DNA of 64,000 nt from a bacterium Scap17 (GCA_013376735.1 VINJ01000001.1:3906001-3970000), one strand, 5' to 3'; shown: positions 37,855 to 49,907, numbered from the stretch's first letter. Notes: generated by a model from the letters alone, not told the origin. A program made the numbers and translations.

Positions 37855-37903
37855 CATCGTCATCGCTTGCGCGTTCTATCGGCGCACAGCCGAAAAACTT
37901 TAC

Positions 37904-38563
37904 TCAAAACGGAATTTCATCATCGAAATCATCGAAGCTGCCCGCGGGCGGCGCACCGAAGTTGTTGTTCTGAGAATTGTTCTGCTGGGCGGGCTGCTGG
38001 CCACCGAAGTTGTTGCCCTGCTGAGGGGCCGGCTGCTGACCACCGAACTGACCGCCCTGCTGCTGACCACCGAACTGACCGCCCTGCTGCTGACCACCGA
38101 ACTGACCGCCCTGCTGCTGACCACCGAACTGGCCACCCTGCTGGGGTGCTGCGGCCGGTTGCTGGCCGCCCTGCTGAGGCGCCTGCTGCGGACGACCACC
38201 CGCGAAGTTACCGCCGCCACCTTCGCCACGCGTATCCAGCATCTGCATGTCGTTGGCCACGATTTCGGTGCTGTAACGATCGTTGCCGTTCTGATCCTGC
38301 CACTTGCGGGTCTGCAGGCGGCCTTCGATATACAGACGTGAGCCTTTCTTGACGTATTGCTGGGCCACTTCAGCCAGCTTGTTGAACATCACCACACGGT
38401 GCCATTCGGTACGCTCCTGACGCTGACCACTCTGACGATCATTCCAGGTATCCGTCGTTGCGAGATTCAGGTTGCACACCGCACTGCCGGAGGGGGTGAA
38501 GCGAACTTCCGGGTCTTGACCGAGATTGCCGATCAGAATGACCTTGTTTACGCCACGAGCCAT
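37904..38563 (-). CDS. ssb: single-stranded DNA-binding protein
   Basis: Homotetrameric SSB protecting ssDNA in replication and repair. The 219 residues comprise the OB fold ([21 protein letters not shown] ... [37 protein letters not shown]), a long Gly/Gln-rich linker and the acidic tip DDFDDEIPF that recruits repair proteins. The linker contains three exact 27-nt repeats (GGQQQGGQF units), making the protein longer than E. coli SSB (178). Neighbours MFS and uvrA follow the Pseudomonas-like ssb-MFS-uvrA order. Confidence 0.97.
   Translation of the reverse strand: MARGVNKVILIGNLGQDPEVRFTPSGSAVCNLNLATTDTWNDRQSGQRQERTEWHRVVMFNKLAEVAQQYVKKGSRLYIEGRLQTRKWQDQNGNDRYSTEIVANDMQMLDTRGEGGGGNFAGGRPQQAPQQGGQQPAAAPQQGGQFGGQQQGGQFGGQQQGGQFGGQQQGGQFGGQQPAPQQGNNFGGQQPAQQNNSQNNNFGAPPAGSFDDFDDEIPF
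38042..38122 (-). repeat. three exact 27-nt tandem repeats in the ssb linker
   Basis: Copies at 38042-38068, 38069-38095 and 38096-38122 are identical and flanked by partial copies. They encode nine-residue Gly/Gln/Phe units of the disordered linker. Exact identity suggests recent copy-number change by slippage. Confidence 0.92.
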
Positions 38564-38650
38564 GAAGATTACTCCTGCAAATGGACCGGTGCGCCATGGG
38601 CACCGGAAAAGGTATCAAGTGCACCGGCAATGTATTGCCGATGTCAGGGT

Positions 38651-40066
38651 TCAGCTGGCAGGCACCTCCGCGCCTGCCGGAGTCTCGTCATCACGCTGGC
38701 GAGTGAAGCGGGCCAGCGCCTTGTCATCCAGTGTATCGCGTGTGACCTTGAGATAAGCGACCCGTTCCTCACGCACCACGAGCGCCTCTTCCACGCCGGG
38801 AATCGCCAGCAGGCGTGTCTGCAGCTCGACGGCTGACAATTGCGAGGCCTCGGGAGACAGGCCGATCACTTCACTGCCCAGATGTCGCGGCGGTTGCATG
38901 CCCCACACCACGGTCAGCCACAGAATGGCGACCAGCCCCATGGCGAAAAACACGCCGCTCAGACCGAAATGCCCGGTCAGCCAGCCGCCCCCGACACCGC
39001 CCACGAAGGCGCCCAGGAACTGACTGGTGGAATAGACCCCCATCGCCGTGCCCTTGGCACCGGCCGGGGCCAGCTTTGAGATCATCGACGGCAAGGTCGC
39101 CTCAAGCAGATTGAAGGCGACGAAGAACAGCCACAGCAGGCCGAGGAACATCGCCAGCCCTGCATGCTCGATGCCATCGATACCCAGCAGCAGCAAGCTT
39201 GTCGCGATGGTCGCGACGGCCCCCAGGAAGACGGGCTTCATGCGCCGATACTTCTCGGCCACGATGACCAGCGGCAGCATGGCGACAAAGGCCAGCCCCA
39301 TCAATGGCAGGTAGATCCAGCCGTGATGCGCCGGGGCGATACCGAAATTGACCAGCTGCTGGGGAATGGCCACGAAGCTGGCGGTCAGGATCATGTGCAG
39401 CGCAAAGATCGAAACATCCATGCGCAACAATGCGGAATTCGCGAGGATACCCTTGAGCTGGCGCCTATCAAGCCCCACATCCTGATGTTGACGCCTAGGC
39501 GCAGCTGGCACCAGCTTCCAGAGCACGAACAGGCTCGCGACGGCCATCACGGCGGTCAACCAGAAGACCCCTGACAAGCCGAAGGCATCTGCGGCCAAGG
39601 GCCCTGCGACCATCGCCAGTGCAAAGGCGACCCCGATCGACATGCCGATGGAGGCCATCGCCATGGTGCGAACCTCCTCCCGGGTCTGATCGGCCAACAG
39701 GGCCATGATTGCCCCCGCCACGGCGCCGCTGCCCTGCAGACAGCGTCCGAGGATGATCATCTCGATGCTGTCGGCCGTCGCCGCGACCAGCGAGCCCAGA
39801 ATGAACAACCCGAGCCCGAAGCCGATCACGGCCTTGCGCCCCAGTCGGTCTGACAGCCAGCCGAACGGAATCTGCAGCAATGCCTGGGTCAGCCCGTAGC
39901 CACCCAGCGCCACGCCGACCAGGGTCGGCGTCGCACCGGCGAGGTCACGGGTATAGAGCGCCAGTACCGGCAACACCATGAACAGCCCCAGCATGCGAGA
40001 TGCATAGAGGCTGGCAAGGCCGACGATGGCGCGGCGTTCCGGCGCGAGCAGTCGAGAGGTTTTCAT
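38651..40066 (-). CDS. YajR-like MFS transporter with C-terminal YAM domain
   Basis: A 471-residue major facilitator with 12 predicted membrane segments and motif A GWLSDRLGRKAVIGFGL. The last ~65 residues (LSAVELQTRLLAIPGVEEALVVREERVAYLKV) form a small ferredoxin-like domain as in E. coli YajR. The substrate is unknown; such transporters are treated as drug or metabolite efflux pumps. The chosen ATG (MKTSRLLAPERRA) is the family start; the frame is open 35 codons further upstream. The Shine-Dalgarno sequence is weak. It diverges from uvrA. Confidence 0.87.
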   Translation of the reverse strand: MKTSRLLAPERRAIVGLASLYASRMLGLFMVLPVLALYTRDLAGATPTLVGVALGGYGLTQALLQIPFGWLSDRLGRKAVIGFGLGLFILGSLVAATADSIEMIILGRCLQGSGAVAGAIMALLADQTREEVRTMAMASIGMSIGVAFALAMVAGPLAADAFGLSGVFWLTAVMAVASLFVLWKLVPAAPRRQHQDVGLDRRQLKGILANSALLRMDVSIFALHMILTASFVAIPQQLVNFGIAPAHHGWIYLPLMGLAFVAMLPLVIVAEKYRRMKPVFLGAVATIATSLLLLGIDGIEHAGLAMFLGLLWLFFVAFNLLEATLPSMISKLAPAGAKGTAMGVYSTSQFLGAFVGGVGGGWLTGHFGLSGVFFAMGLVAILWLTVVWGMQPPRHLGSEVIGLSPEASQLSAVELQTRLLAIPGVEEALVVREERVAYLKVTRDTLDDKALARFTRQRDDETPAGAEVPAS

Positions 40067-40211
40067 GGGCGGCGGCGGGCTCCGGAGCGTGACAGTCAAG
40101 AAGAGGGAGGCCGACCACGTGGGTCGCCGAGATGTGACGTCCAACGGTGGTCGCCCACCAATGGACTGCATATTCTAAGGCCCGCTTGGCGGCTTTGAAA
40201 GCATGCAGCCT

Positions 40212-40241
40212 TTGCCGGGTGTTTCACCCGCGCCTTATAAT
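40212..40241 (+). promoter_or_regulatory. predicted promoter of uvrA
   Basis: TTGCCG, 18-nt spacer, perfect TATAAT, predicting a ~25-nt leader before the uvrA ATG. No LexA-like CTGT-N8-ACAG box was found in the 207-nt divergent region, so SOS control is not evident. Confidence 0.6.
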
Positions 40242-40273
40242 CGTTGCTTTTATCGACGCAGCCCGAGGTGGCA

Positions 40274-43153
40274 ATGGACAGGATTCAGGTGAGGGGTGCG
40301 CGCACCCACAACCTCAAGAACATCGATGTCGAACTGCCGCGTGACAAGCTGATCGTGGTGACCGGACTTTCCGGTTCCGGCAAGTCATCACTTGCCTTTG
40401 ACACTCTCTACGCCGAGGGACAGCGGCGCTACGTCGAATCACTGTCCACCTATGCTCGTCAGTTCCTGTCGATGATGGAAAAGCCGGACATCGACCATAT
40501 CGAAGGTCTGTCACCGGCGATTTCCATCGAACAGAAATCGACCTCGCACAACCCGCGCTCCACCGTCGGCACCATCACCGAGATCTACGATTACCTGCGC
40601 CTGCTGTATGCTCGCGCCGGTACGCCGCGCTGCCCGGATCACGACATCGACCTGGAAGCCCAGACCATCTCGCAGATGGTCGATCAGGCGCTCGCCCTGC
40701 CGGAAGGCAGCAAGCTGATGCTGCTGGCACCGGTGGTCAGCGGCCGCAAGGGTGAGCATCTCCAGCTGTTGTCAGAACTGCGCGCCCAGGGCTTCGTGCG
40801 CGCACGTATCGATGGCGTGATCGTCGAGCTGGATGATCTCAAGCCGCTGGAGAAGAACAAGAAGCACGATATCGACGTCGTCGTCGATCGCTTCAAGGTG
40901 CGTGAAGACCTCAAGCAGCGTCTGGCCGAATCCTTCGAGACCGCGCTGAATCTGGCCGACGGCAGCGCACGCCTGCATTTCATGGACGGCGAGCAGGAAG
41001 ACCTCGTCTTCTCATCACGCTTTGCCTGCCCGGTGTGCGGCTATGCGCTGGCCGAGCTGGAACCGCGCCTGTTCTCCTTCAACAATCCGGCAGGCGCCTG
41101 TCCGACCTGCGACGGCCTGGGCGTGAAGCAATACTTCGATCCTGAAAAGCTGATCAGCCACCCGGAGCTATCGCTGGCCGAAGGCGTCATCAAGGGCTGG
41201 GACCGCCGCAGCGTCTACTACTTCAGCCAGCTCCAGGCCGTGGCCGAGCATTACGGCTTCGCGCTGGAAGCGCCTTGGGAGTCGCTCAGCGATGAAGCGC
41301 GCGATGCCGTGCTCAACGGCAGCGGACGCGAGGACATCGCCTTCAGTTACGTGAACGATCGTGGCCGCAAGGTGACCCGCGAGCATCCCTTCGAGGGCGT
41401 GCTGCCCAACATGGAGCGCCGCTATCGCGAGACCGAATCCAACATGGTGCGCGAGGACCTCGCACGCTATCTGGCGGTCCAGCCATGCCCGAGCTGTGAT
41501 GGCTCGCGCCTGCGCCGGGAAGCACGCCACGTCTATGTCGATGATCGCACGCTCGCCGACGTCGTACGCCAGCCGATCGGTGAGGCGTGGGAAGAGTTCG
41601 GCAAGTTGAGCCTGCCGGGACGCAAGGGCGAGATCGCCGCCAAGATTGTGCACGAGATTCAGGCGCGCCTCGAATTTCTCGTCAATGTCGGCCTCGACTA
41701 CCTGACCCTGGAGCGCAGCGCCGACACCCTGTCCGGCGGTGAAGCGCAGCGCATCCGTCTGGCCAGCCAGATCGGTGCCGGCTTGGTCGGGGTGATGTAC
41801 ATCCTCGACGAGCCGTCCATCGGCCTGCACCAGCGCGACAATGATCGCCTGCTCAAGACGCTGATCCACCTGCGCGACCTGGGCAACACCGTGATCGTGG
41901 TCGAGCATGATGAAGATGCGATTCGTGCCGCAGACCATGTGCTGGATATCGGCCCGGGCGCCGGCGTGCATGGTGGCGAGATCGTCGCCCAAGGCACGCC
42001 TGAGCAGATCGAGGCGACGCCTGGCTCATTGACCGGACAATACCTGAGCGGCGAGCGCGAGATCGCCGTGCCGCCCTACCGCCTTCCGGCCAACCCTGAA
42101 AAGGTACTGCGTTTGACCGGCGCCACCGGCAACAACCTGCAGGATGTGACGCTGACGCTGCCGACAGGCCTGCTGACGTGCATCACCGGGGTCTCGGGCT
42201 CAGGCAAGTCGACGCTGATCAATGCCACCCTGATGCCACTGGCGGCGCGTGAGCTCAATCGCGCCACCACCCTGACGCCCGCGCCCTACGGCACCATCGA
42301 AGGGCTGAACCTGTTCGACAAGATGGTGGATATCGACCAGAGCCCCATCGGGCGTACGCCACGCTCCAATCCGGCGACCTATACCGGCATCTTCACGCCG
42401 ATCCGCGAGCTGTTCTCCGGCACTCAGGAAGCGCGTGCCCGCGGCTACAAGCCGGGACGCTTCAGCTTCAACGTCAAGGGCGGTCGCTGCGAGGCCTGCC
42501 AGGGCGACGGCCTGATCAAGGTCGAGATGCACTTCCTGCCCGACATGTACGTGCCCTGCGATGTCTGCAAGGGCAAGCGCTACAACCGTGAAACGCTTGA
42601 AGTGCAGTACAAGGGCAAGAACATCCATGAAGTGCTGGAGATGACCATCGAGGAGGCCTTGGAGTTCTTCTCGCCGGTACCGGCCATCGCTCGCCGCCTG
42701 CAGACGCTGATGGATGTCGGCTTGTCCTATGTCCGTCTCGGCCAGAGCGCGACTACCTTGTCCGGCGGTGAAGCCCAGCGCGTCAAGCTGGCGCGTGAGC
42801 TGGCCAAGCGCGACACCGGCAAGACACTCTACATTCTCGATGAGCCGACCACCGGCCTTCACTTCGAGGATATCCGTCAGCTACTGGTCGTGCTGCACCG
42901 ACTGCGTGATCACGGCAATACCGTGGTGGTGATCGAGCACAATCTGGACGTGATCAAGACAGCCGACTGGCTGATCGACCTCGGCCCGGAAGGCGGCTCA
43001 GGCGGCGGCCAGATCATCGCCGAGGGCACCCCGGAGCAGCTGGCCACGCAGGAGATCTCGCACACCGGGCGCTTCCTGGCCCCGCTGCTGGAACGCAAGA
43101 AGGCCAGCGACATTACGTCGACCCGCAAGAAGACAGCCGAGACCAGCAGCTGA
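40274..43153 (+). CDS. uvrA: excinuclease ABC subunit A
   Basis: Damage-recognition ATPase of nucleotide excision repair. The 959 residues contain two ABC modules: Walker [10 protein letters not shown] at 31-39 and GVSGSGKST in the second half, signatures [14 protein letters not shown] and [14 protein letters not shown]. Two zinc modules are visible, [10 protein letters not shown]...CPTCDG and CEACQGDG...CDVCKGK. The ATG ([16 protein letters not shown]) has GAGG upstream; the longer frame is rejected. It converges with the ribosomal supercluster; with phrB in this window it covers both light and dark repair of UV damage. Confidence 0.98.
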   Translation: MDRIQVRGARTHNLKNIDVELPRDKLIVVTGLSGSGKSSLAFDTLYAEGQRRYVESLSTYARQFLSMMEKPDIDHIEGLSPAISIEQKSTSHNPRSTVGTITEIYDYLRLLYARAGTPRCPDHDIDLEAQTISQMVDQALALPEGSKLMLLAPVVSGRKGEHLQLLSELRAQGFVRARIDGVIVELDDLKPLEKNKKHDIDVVVDRFKVREDLKQRLAESFETALNLADGSARLHFMDGEQEDLVFSSRFACPVCGYALAELEPRLFSFNNPAGACPTCDGLGVKQYFDPEKLISHPELSLAEGVIKGWDRRSVYYFSQLQAVAEHYGFALEAPWESLSDEARDAVLNGSGREDIAFSYVNDRGRKVTREHPFEGVLPNMERRYRETESNMVREDLARYLAVQPCPSCDGSRLRREARHVYVDDRTLADVVRQPIGEAWEEFGKLSLPGRKGEIAAKIVHEIQARLEFLVNVGLDYLTLERSADTLSGGEAQRIRLASQIGAGLVGVMYILDEPSIGLHQRDNDRLLKTLIHLRDLGNTVIVVEHDEDAIRAADHVLDIGPGAGVHGGEIVAQGTPEQIEATPGSLTGQYLSGEREIAVPPYRLPANPEKVLRLTGATGNNLQDVTLTLPTGLLTCITGVSGSGKSTLINATLMPLAARELNRATTLTPAPYGTIEGLNLFDKMVDIDQSPIGRTPRSNPATYTGIFTPIRELFSGTQEARARGYKPGRFSFNVKGGRCEACQGDGLIKVEMHFLPDMYVPCDVCKGKRYNRETLEVQYKGKNIHEVLEMTIEEALEFFSPVPAIARRLQTLMDVGLSYVRLGQSATTLSGGEAQRVKLARELAKRDTGKTLYILDEPTTGLHFEDIRQLLVVLHRLRDHGNTVVVIEHNLDVIKTADWLIDLGPEGGSGGGQIIAEGTPEQLATQEISHTGRFLAPLLERKKASDITSTRKKTAETSS

Positions 43154-43287
43154 TCAGTTGGCAAGGCACCCGATGTCTCGGCCCCCCTGATTCACCTCGC
43201 CCTCAACGCATCGAAAACACTCGGAGGGCGAGGTGAACTCCCTGAGAAACTCGAAATACCAGTATCATCCAGCCGGCCGACAGGCAT

Positions 43288-43320
43288 AAAAAAAGGCCAA
43301 CCCGTGAGGGTTGGCCTTTT
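43288..43320 (-). terminator. bidirectional terminator between rplQ and uvrA
   Basis: AAAAGGCCAACCC, GTGA loop, exact 13-bp complement. On the minus strand it ends in T7 and closes the alpha operon; on the plus strand it can stop uvrA transcripts. Confidence 0.93.
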
Positions 43321-43344
43321 CTTGTGGACGAAGCAAGCCGAAGC

Positions 43345-43731
43345 TTACTCTTCGCCTGCTGCCTCGGAGGCAGCCGGACGATCGACCAGCTCGACGAATG
43401 CCATCGGGGCATTGTCACCGGCACGATAGCCACACTTCAGGATGCGCAGGTAACCACCCGGACGGGAGGTGTAGCGCGGGCCGAGCTCGTTGAAGAGCTT
43501 GCCGACCGCTTCCTTGGAACCGGTGCGAGAGAACGCCAGGCGGCGGTTCGCAACGGAATCCTGCTTGGCCAGGGTGATCAGCGGCTCGATATGACGACGC
43601 AGTTCCTTGGCTTTCGGCAGGGTAGTCTTGATGACCTCGTGCTCTACCAGAGAGATGCACATGTTCTTGAACATGGCTTCACGGTGAGAGCTGGTACGGT
43701 TCAGGTGACGACCACTCTTACGATGACGCAT
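43345..43731 (-). CDS. rplQ: 50S ribosomal protein L17
   Basis: 128 residues, [24 protein letters not shown], the full L17 signature, with [17 protein letters not shown]. It is the last gene of the alpha operon, 46 nt after rpoA, and is followed by the bidirectional terminator shared with uvrA. The C-terminus is acidic/Ala-rich ([10 protein letters not shown]). Confidence 0.98.
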   Translation of the reverse strand: MRHRKSGRHLNRTSSHREAMFKNMCISLVEHEVIKTTLPKAKELRRHIEPLITLAKQDSVANRRLAFSRTGSKEAVGKLFNELGPRYTSRPGGYLRILKCGYRAGDNAPMAFVELVDRPAASEAAGEE

Positions 43732-43777
43732 GGTTGTGATTCCTTACCAGTCTGGGGCTTGAGCCGACCGGGCTTCC

Positions 43778-44776
43778 TTACGCGGAAGCCTTGTCGTCCT
43801 TCAGGCTTGCGGGCGGCCAGTTTTCCAACCGCATGCCGAGGGACAGACCACGCGCGGACAGCACGTCCTTGATTTCATTCAAGGACTTCTTGCCGAGATT
43901 CGGGGTCTTCAGCAGCTCAACTTCGGTGCGCTGAATGAGATCACCGATGTAATAGATATTCTCGGCCTTGAGACAGTTCGCACTGCGAACAGTCAGCTCA
44001 AGATCGTCTACGGGACGGAGAAGGATCGGATCGATTTGATCTTCCTCTTCTTCGACTTCCTGTTCCTTGTCTGCTTCCAGATCAACGAAGGCGGCCAGCT
44101 GCTCCTGCAGGATAGTTGCGGAGCGGCGGATCGCTTCTTCCGGATCCAGTGTGCCGTCGGTTTCCAGGTCGATCACCAGCTTGTCGAGGTTGGTGCGCTG
44201 TTCGACACGCGCAGCCTCGACGGCATAGGAGACCCGACGAACCGGGGTGAAGGTCGCATCCAGCTGGAGGCGGCCAATGGCACGAGATTCGTCATCTGCG
44301 GAAGTGCGGGCATCTGCCGCTTCGTAGCCGCGGCCACGAGCGATCTTGAGCTGCATCTTCAGCTCGCCACCATCGTTGAGGTGAGCGATGACGTGATCCG
44401 GATTCACGATTTCGAGATCGTGGTCACCAGCGATGTCGCCGGCAGTCACGATACCCGGGCCCTTCTTGTTCAGCGCCAGCACAGCTTCGTCGCGACCATG
44501 CATCTTGATGGCCACGTCCTTGAGGTTCAGCAGGATTTCAATTACATCCTCCTGCACCCCTTCAATGGCGCTGTACTCGTGCAGAACGCCTTCGATCTCA
44601 GCTTCCACGACGGCACAGCCGGGCATGGAAGAAAGCAGGATGCGACGCAGAGCATTCCCCAGGGTGTGGCCGAAACCACGCTCGAAGGGTTCGAGGACGA
44701 TTCGCGCGTGATGGGCGCTGACTTCCTCGACCTTGATATCGCGAGGACGGAGAAACTCTGTCACTGAGCGCTGCAT
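43778..44776 (-). CDS. rpoA: RNA polymerase alpha subunit
   Basis: 332 residues. The N-terminal dimerisation domain ([27 protein letters not shown]) scaffolds beta and beta'; a Glu-rich linker ([14 protein letters not shown]) leads to the C-terminal domain with [22 protein letters not shown], which contacts UP elements and activators (the Arg of RSANCLKAE corresponds to E. coli R265). Position between rpsD and rplQ is canonical. Confidence 0.99.
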   Translation of the reverse strand: MQRSVTEFLRPRDIKVEEVSAHHARIVLEPFERGFGHTLGNALRRILLSSMPGCAVVEAEIEGVLHEYSAIEGVQEDVIEILLNLKDVAIKMHGRDEAVLALNKKGPGIVTAGDIAGDHDLEIVNPDHVIAHLNDGGELKMQLKIARGRGYEAADARTSADDESRAIGRLQLDATFTPVRRVSYAVEAARVEQRTNLDKLVIDLETDGTLDPEEAIRRSATILQEQLAAFVDLEADKEQEVEEEEDQIDPILLRPVDDLELTVRSANCLKAENIYYIGDLIQRTEVELLKTPNLGKKSLNEIKDVLSARGLSLGMRLENWPPASLKDDKASA

Positions 44777-44850
44777 AAGAACACCTTTAAGGCTGCCAAA
44801 CGGATAATCTGGGTACTCCAGCCGGGCCGACGAATCGGCCCGGCGTTACA

Positions 44851-45471
<621 letters not shown>

Positions 45472-45483
45472 GAGTCTGTCTCC

Positions 45484-45867
45484 TTAAACGCGGCGTTTCT
45501 TCGGCGGACGGCACCCATTATGCGGGATGGGGGTCACGTCGGTGATGCTTTGCACGCGGAAGCCTGCGGCATTGAGAGCACGCACGGCGGACTCACGACC
45601 CGGACCCGGGCCCTTGACCAGCACGTCGACGTTCTTCACACCATATTCGGCTGCAGCGGTCGCTGCACGTTCACTTGCGACTTGCGCAGCGAACGGGGTG
45701 CTCTTGCGAGAACCACGAAAACCCGAACCACCGGCAGTTGCCCAGGAAAGAGCATTGCCCTGGCGGTCTGTGATCGTCACGATAGTGTTGTTAAAAGAGG
45801 CGTGGATATGCGCGACGGCATCCACTACCTGCTTTTTAACCTTCTTGCGCTTACTCGGGTTAGCCAT
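45484..45867 (-). CDS. rpsK: 30S ribosomal protein S11
   Basis: 127 residues with [33 protein letters not shown] and the C-terminal [17 protein letters not shown]11 lies on the 30S platform beside the 3' end of 16S rRNA. It is 12 nt before rpsD and 30 nt after rpsM. Confidence 0.98.
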   Translation of the reverse strand: MANPSKRKKVKKQVVDAVAHIHASFNNTIVTITDRQGNALSWATAGGSGFRGSRKSTPFAAQVASERAATAAAEYGVKNVDVLVKGPGPGRESAVRALNAAGFRVQSITDVTPIPHNGCRPPKKRRV

Positions 45868-45897
45868 TAGATGTTTCCTGTCTAAACGCCAGTTCGT

Positions 45898-46254
45898 TTA
45901 CTTGCGAATCGGTTTACGCGGACCTTTGCGTGTACGTGCGTTGGTCTTGGTGCGCTGACCGCGCAACGGCAGACCACGACGATGGCGCAGGCCACGATAG
46001 CAACCGAGGTCCATGAGACGCTTGATGTTCAGCGTGATCTCACGACGCAGGTCGCCTTCGACGGTGTACTTGCCCACCTCGGCACGAACCAGGTCCAGTT
46101 GTTCAACAGACAGATCAGCGATCTTGACGCTCGGTTCTAGACCGAGAGCGGCGCAGATCTGCTGTGCACGCGTACGGCCAATCCCGAAGATATAAGTCAG
46201 CGAGATCGCCGCGTGCTTGTTGTCCGGGATATTGACGCCAGCAATACGGGCCAT
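45898..46254 (-). CDS. rpsM: 30S ribosomal protein S13
   Basis: 118 residues, [26 protein letters not shown], ending [16 protein letters not shown]13 sits in the 30S head and touches the P-site tRNA. It starts the alpha operon; the 131 nt before it hold a long hairpin that may be the S4-responsive leader. Confidence 0.98.
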   Translation of the reverse strand: MARIAGVNIPDNKHAAISLTYIFGIGRTRAQQICAALGLEPSVKIADLSVEQLDLVRAEVGKYTVEGDLRREITLNIKRLMDLGCYRGLRHRRGLPLRGQRTKTNARTRKGPRKPIRK

Positions 46255-46307
46255 CAGTTTTCTCCGAAAGGTTAGCGGCGGATTTTACATCCACAAAGGG
46301 CGCAATA

Positions 46308-46345
46308 GCATACCCCTTGATCCCGTCGGGAACAAGGGGGTATGC
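46308..46345 (-). promoter_or_regulatory. long hairpin in the rpmJ-rpsM gap (candidate S4-responsive leader)
   Basis: GCATACCCC/TTG pairs with CAAGGGGGTATGC with one bulge, and an inner TCCC/GGGA closes a 3-nt loop. It lies 53 nt before the rpsM start. In E. coli the S4-binding pseudoknot of the alpha operon mRNA occupies the same gap. No T-run follows, so it is not a classical terminator. Confidence 0.5.
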
Positions 46346-46385
46346 CAGCACCCGAGCTTGTATTCAGCTAAGCGGGCCTAGGGAA

Positions 46386-46499
46386 TTAACCCTGGCGCTG
46401 CTTGTGGCGGGGCTCAGTGCAGATGACCCGCACTGCGCCACGACGCCGAATGATCTTGCAGTTACGGCAAATTTTCTTGACGGAAGCTCGAACTTTCAT
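46386..46499 (-). CDS. rpmJ: 50S ribosomal protein L36
   Basis: 37 residues: [20 protein letters not shown], then [17 protein letters not shown]. The zinc ligands Cys11, Cys14, Cys27 and His32 are all present, so this is the zinc-binding form. It lies between secY and rpsM, the usual place at the end of the spc operon. Confidence 0.97.
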   Translation of the reverse strand: MKVRASVKKICRNCKIIRRRGAVRVICTEPRHKQRQG

Positions 46500-46533
46500 C
46501 GTTCTCTCCAGTTTGCTAACAGGGGCTGCGCAA

Positions 46534-47868
46534 TCAGCGCATCATGCCACCGCTGCCATAGCCTTTGAGGTTGGCCTTCTTCATCACCGACGCATACTGA
46601 TTTGACATCAGATGCGACTGCACCTGGGCCATGAAGTCCATGACCACCACGACCACGATGAGCAGAGAGGTGCCGCCGAAATAGAACGGAACCTGCCATG
46701 CAACAACGAGGAATTGAGGCATCAGGGAGACTAGGGTGATGTAGAGGGCGCCGAACAGCGTCAGGCGAGTCATCACCTTATCGATGTAACGGGCGGTCTG
46801 TTCGCCTGGGCGAATACCCGGCAGAAACGCTCCTGACTTCTTGAGGTTGTCAGCAACATCCTTCGGATTGAAGACCAGCGCCGTGTAGAAGAAGCAGAAG
46901 AATACTACAGCGGCAGCGAAAAGCAAGATATACAGTGGCTGACCCGGCCCGAGAGCCTGAGATGCCGTCTGCAACCATTGCATGCTTTCACTCTGGCCAA
47001 ACCATTGACCCATCGACGCAGGGAACAGCAGGATGCTTGACGCGAAGATCGGCGGGATGACCCCGGCCATGTTGACCTTCATCGGCAAGTAGCTGCTCTG
47101 ACCTGCATACATCTTGTTGCCAACCTGACGGCGCGGATAGTTCACCGTGATGCGGCGTTGGCCGCGTTCGATGAACACCACGAAGGCAACGGTAACGACT
47201 GCGAGCAGCGTCAGCGCCAGCAGCGGAAGCACATTCCAGGCACCATCATTGCGCGCCAGTTCGAAAGACTGGCCGATGGCACTCGGCAGCCCGGCGACAA
47301 TACCAGCAAAGATGATCAGCGAGATCCCGTTGCCGATACCCTTCTCGGTGATCTGCTCTCCCAGCCACATCAGGAACACTGCACCAGCCACGAACGTGCT
47401 CACGGCGGTGAAGTAGAAGCTGAAGTCAGCGGAATAGGCGACACCGTTTCCGACCAGTCCGACTGCCATGCCGATCGATTGGACCAGGGCCAGTACTACC
47501 GTGCCGTAGCGCGTGTACTGGCTGATCTTGCGACGGCCGGCCTCGCCTTCCTTTTTCAACTGCTCAAGCTGAGGCGAGACCACCGTCAGGAGCTGCATGA
47601 TGATCGACGCGGATATGTAGGGCATGATGCCCAGCGCGAAGATACTCATTCGCTCCAGTGCACCACCGGAGAACATGTTGAACATGCTCAGGATGGTGCC
47701 CTGGTTTTCCCTGAACAAGGCAGCAAGCTGGTCAGGATTGATACCGGGAACGGGGATGTGTGCACCGATTCGGTACACCACGATGGCGATGAACACGAAG
47801 CGCAAACGCGCCCAGAGTTCGCTCAACCCACTTCCCTGCATCGCCGGTACGTTTCCTGACTTAGCCAT
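46534..47868 (-). CDS. secY: protein translocase subunit SecY
   Basis: 444 residues with ten membrane segments, forming the channel of the SecYEG translocon. Recognisable parts are [44 protein letters not shown] and the cytosolic loop [14 protein letters not shown]. Its ATG follows the rplO TAA with no gap, so translation is coupled. Confidence 0.98.
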   Translation of the reverse strand: MAKSGNVPAMQGSGLSELWARLRFVFIAIVVYRIGAHIPVPGINPDQLAALFRENQGTILSMFNMFSGGALERMSIFALGIMPYISASIIMQLLTVVSPQLEQLKKEGEAGRRKISQYTRYGTVVLALVQSIGMAVGLVGNGVAYSADFSFYFTAVSTFVAGAVFLMWLGEQITEKGIGNGISLIIFAGIVAGLPSAIGQSFELARNDGAWNVLPLLALTLLAVVTVAFVVFIERGQRRITVNYPRRQVGNKMYAGQSSYLPMKVNMAGVIPPIFASSILLFPASMGQWFGQSESMQWLQTASQALGPGQPLYILLFAAAVVFFCFFYTALVFNPKDVADNLKKSGAFLPGIRPGEQTARYIDKVMTRLTLFGALYITLVSLMPQFLVVAWQVPFYFGGTSLLIVVVVVMDFMAQVQSHLMSNQYASVMKKANLKGYGSGGMMR

Positions 47869-48303
47869 TTAGTCCTCTACCTTGCCACCGGCAGCTTCGA
47901 TCGCAGCACGGGCACCCTTGGTGACCTTAATGCCGCGAACCGTGACTGCCTTGTCCAGTTCGCCGGAGAGCATGACCTTCGCGAACTTCGTGGAATCACG
48001 AAGCACGTTGGCCTTCTTCAGCGTTTCGAGGTCGACGATCTCGCCGTCTACCAGTGCCAGTTCGCTCAGGCGCACTTCTTCGGAAATCAGAGACTTCGCG
48101 GAAGTGAAACCAAACTTCGGCAGGCGACGCTGCATAGGCATCTGACCGCCTTCGAAGCCCGGCTTGACGCTGCCACCGGAACGGGACTTCTGGCCCTTGT
48201 GGCCACGACCGCCGGTCTTACCAAGACCGGAGCCGATACCACGACCGACACGCTTTTCAGCGTGCTTGGAGCCCGGGGCCGGACTCAGGGTATTCAATTT
48301 CAT
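47869..48303 (-). CDS. rplO: 50S ribosomal protein L15
   Basis: 144 residues, [22 protein letters not shown], with the Gly-rich [21 protein letters not shown] segment that penetrates 23S rRNA. The stop abuts the secY start; rpmD lies 3 nt upstream. Confidence 0.98.
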   Translation of the reverse strand: MKLNTLSPAPGSKHAEKRVGRGIGSGLGKTGGRGHKGQKSRSGGSVKPGFEGGQMPMQRRLPKFGFTSAKSLISEEVRLSELALVDGEIVDLETLKKANVLRDSTKFAKVMLSGELDKAVTVRGIKVTKGARAAIEAAGGKVED

Positions 48304-48306
48304 GGA

Positions 48307-48489
48307 TTACTCTCCCTCAACACGGACAAGGTAGTGAACCTTGTTGATCATGCCGCGTACCGCGGGGGTGTCTTCCAGCTCGACAGTGTGACCGATGCGG
48401 CGCAGGCCAAGACCTTTCATGGTGGCCTTGTGCTTTTCGAGGACGCCGATGGTGCTGCGGATCTGGGTTACCGTGATCTTAGCTGCCAT
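48307..48489 (-). CDS. rpmD: 50S ribosomal protein L30
   Basis: 60 residues, [37 protein letters not shown], the short bacterial form. It lies between rpsE (6 nt) and rplO (3 nt) in the spc operon. Confidence 0.97.
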   Translation of the reverse strand: MAAKITVTQIRSTIGVLEKHKATMKGLGLRRIGHTVELEDTPAVRGMINKVHYLVRVEGE

Positions 48490-48495
48490 GGTGCC

Positions 48496-48996
48496 TTACC
48501 CCGCAATCTTGTCGACAGACAGGCCACGCTTGGCGGCGATGTCTTCCGGAGATTTCATGGCAGCGAGACCGTTGATGGTCGCGCGCACCACGTTGACCGG
48601 ATTGGTGGAACCGTAGCACTTGGCCAGGACGTCATGGACGCCTGCCAGTTCGAGCACGGAACGCATCGCACCGCCGGCAATGATGCCGGTACCTTCGGAC
48701 GCTGGCTGCATGTAGATCTTGGATGCGCCGTGACGAGCCTTCACCGGGTACTGCAGGGTGTGGCCCTTGAGGTCAACCTTGATCATGTTGCGACGAGCCT
48801 GGTCCATTGCCTTCTGGATCGCGACCGGCACTTCACGCGCCTTGCCACGGCCGAAGCCAACACGACCATTGCCGTCACCAACGACAGTCAGAGCGGTGAA
48901 ACCGAAGATACGGCCGCCCTTGACTACCTTGGCGACGCGGTTGATCTGCACGAGCTTCTCTTGCAGGTCACCGCCCTTCTGTTCGATATTCGCCAT
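48496..48996 (-). CDS. rpsE: 30S ribosomal protein S5
   Basis: 166 residues. The dsRNA-binding-like N-terminal domain contains [39 protein letters not shown]; the C-terminal half has [22 protein letters not shown]. The spectinomycin-site loop (KVVKGGRIF) is unaltered. Confidence 0.98.
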   Translation of the reverse strand: MANIEQKGGDLQEKLVQINRVAKVVKGGRIFGFTALTVVGDGNGRVGFGRGKAREVPVAIQKAMDQARRNMIKVDLKGHTLQYPVKARHGASKIYMQPASEGTGIIAGGAMRSVLELAGVHDVLAKCYGSTNPVNVVRATINGLAAMKSPEDIAAKRGLSVDKIAG

Positions 48997-49007
48997 CGTA
49001 AAACCCT

Positions 49008-49358
49008 TTAGAATTCCAGGCCGCCTTCACGTGCGGCATCGGCCAGGGCCTTCACGCGACCGTGGTACTTGTACCCGGAGCGATCGAAAGCCACTTGCTT
49101 GATACCCGCTTCCTTCGCGCGCTCGGCAATCAGAGCACCCACCTTGGCGGCGGAGTCCGAGTTACCGGTAGAACCTTCGCGCAGGCTCTTGTCGAGCGTG
49201 GATGCGGTGGCCAGGACCTGGCCGCCATCCGGCGAGATGATCTGCGCGTAGATGTGACGCGGGGTGCGGTTCACGCACAGGCGAAACACGCCCAGCTCGC
49301 GGATTTTCGCACGAGCGCGGCGGGCACGACGGAGACGAGATTCTTTCTTCGCGTTCAT
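49008..49358 (-). CDS. rplR: 50S ribosomal protein L18
   Basis: 116 residues, [32 protein letters not shown] ... [26 protein letters not shown]18 binds 5S rRNA together with L5 and L25. It is 9 nt from rplF and 11 nt from rpsE. Confidence 0.98.
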   Translation of the reverse strand: MNAKKESRLRRARRARAKIRELGVFRLCVNRTPRHIYAQIISPDGGQVLATASTLDKSLREGSTGNSDSAAKVGALIAERAKEAGIKQVAFDRSGYKYHGRVKALADAAREGGLEF

Positions 49359-49367
49359 AACCCTGCC

Positions 49368-49898
49368 TTACTTCTTCTTGGCTTCTTTACGACGGACGAC
49401 TTCGTCGCTGTACCGAATACCTTTGCCCTTGTAGGGCTCCGGCGGACGGAATGCGCGAATCTCTGCGGCGACCTGACCCAAAGCCTGCTTGTCAGCAGAC
49501 TTGAGGACGATCTGAGTGTTCTTCGGCGTTTCAGCCGTAACACTTGCCGGCAGTTCATAGTCGACCGGGTGTGAGAAGCCCAGTGTCAGGTTGATTGTCT
49601 GGCCTTTGGCCTGGGCACGATAACCCACACCATTGATTTCCAGAGACTTGGTGAAGCCTTCGGAAACACCAGACACCATGTTGTTGACCAGAGCACGAGT
49701 GGTACCAACCATTGCCCAGTTCTTGGCGGTCTCGGACGGAGCGAAGGTCATCTGACCTTCTTCCATAGAGATGACCACGTCCTGGTGGACGGTCAATTCC
49801 AGCTGGCCTTTGCTGCCCTTCACGGTCAGCTTGTCGCCGTCGAGCTTCGCCTCGACGCCGTTCGGCAATTTAACCGGATACTTGGCTACGCGGGACAT
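49368..49898 (-). CDS. rplF: 50S ribosomal protein L6
   Basis: 176 residues, [22 protein letters not shown], with the duplicated L6 fold and the C-terminal signature [26 protein letters not shown]. It lies near the GTPase-associated centre. Confidence 0.98.
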   Translation of the reverse strand: MSRVAKYPVKLPNGVEAKLDGDKLTVKGSKGQLELTVHQDVVISMEEGQMTFAPSETAKNWAMVGTTRALVNNMVSGVSEGFTKSLEINGVGYRAQAKGQTINLTLGFSHPVDYELPASVTAETPKNTQIVLKSADKQALGQVAAEIRAFRPPEPYKGKGIRYSDEVVRRKEAKKK

Positions 49899-49907
49899 TC
49901 CAAACTC

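Noticed and set aside
38042-38122. Short regular repeats as a possible CRISPR array
   Set aside because: The repeats are contiguous without spacers, in frame, and encode the SSB linker.
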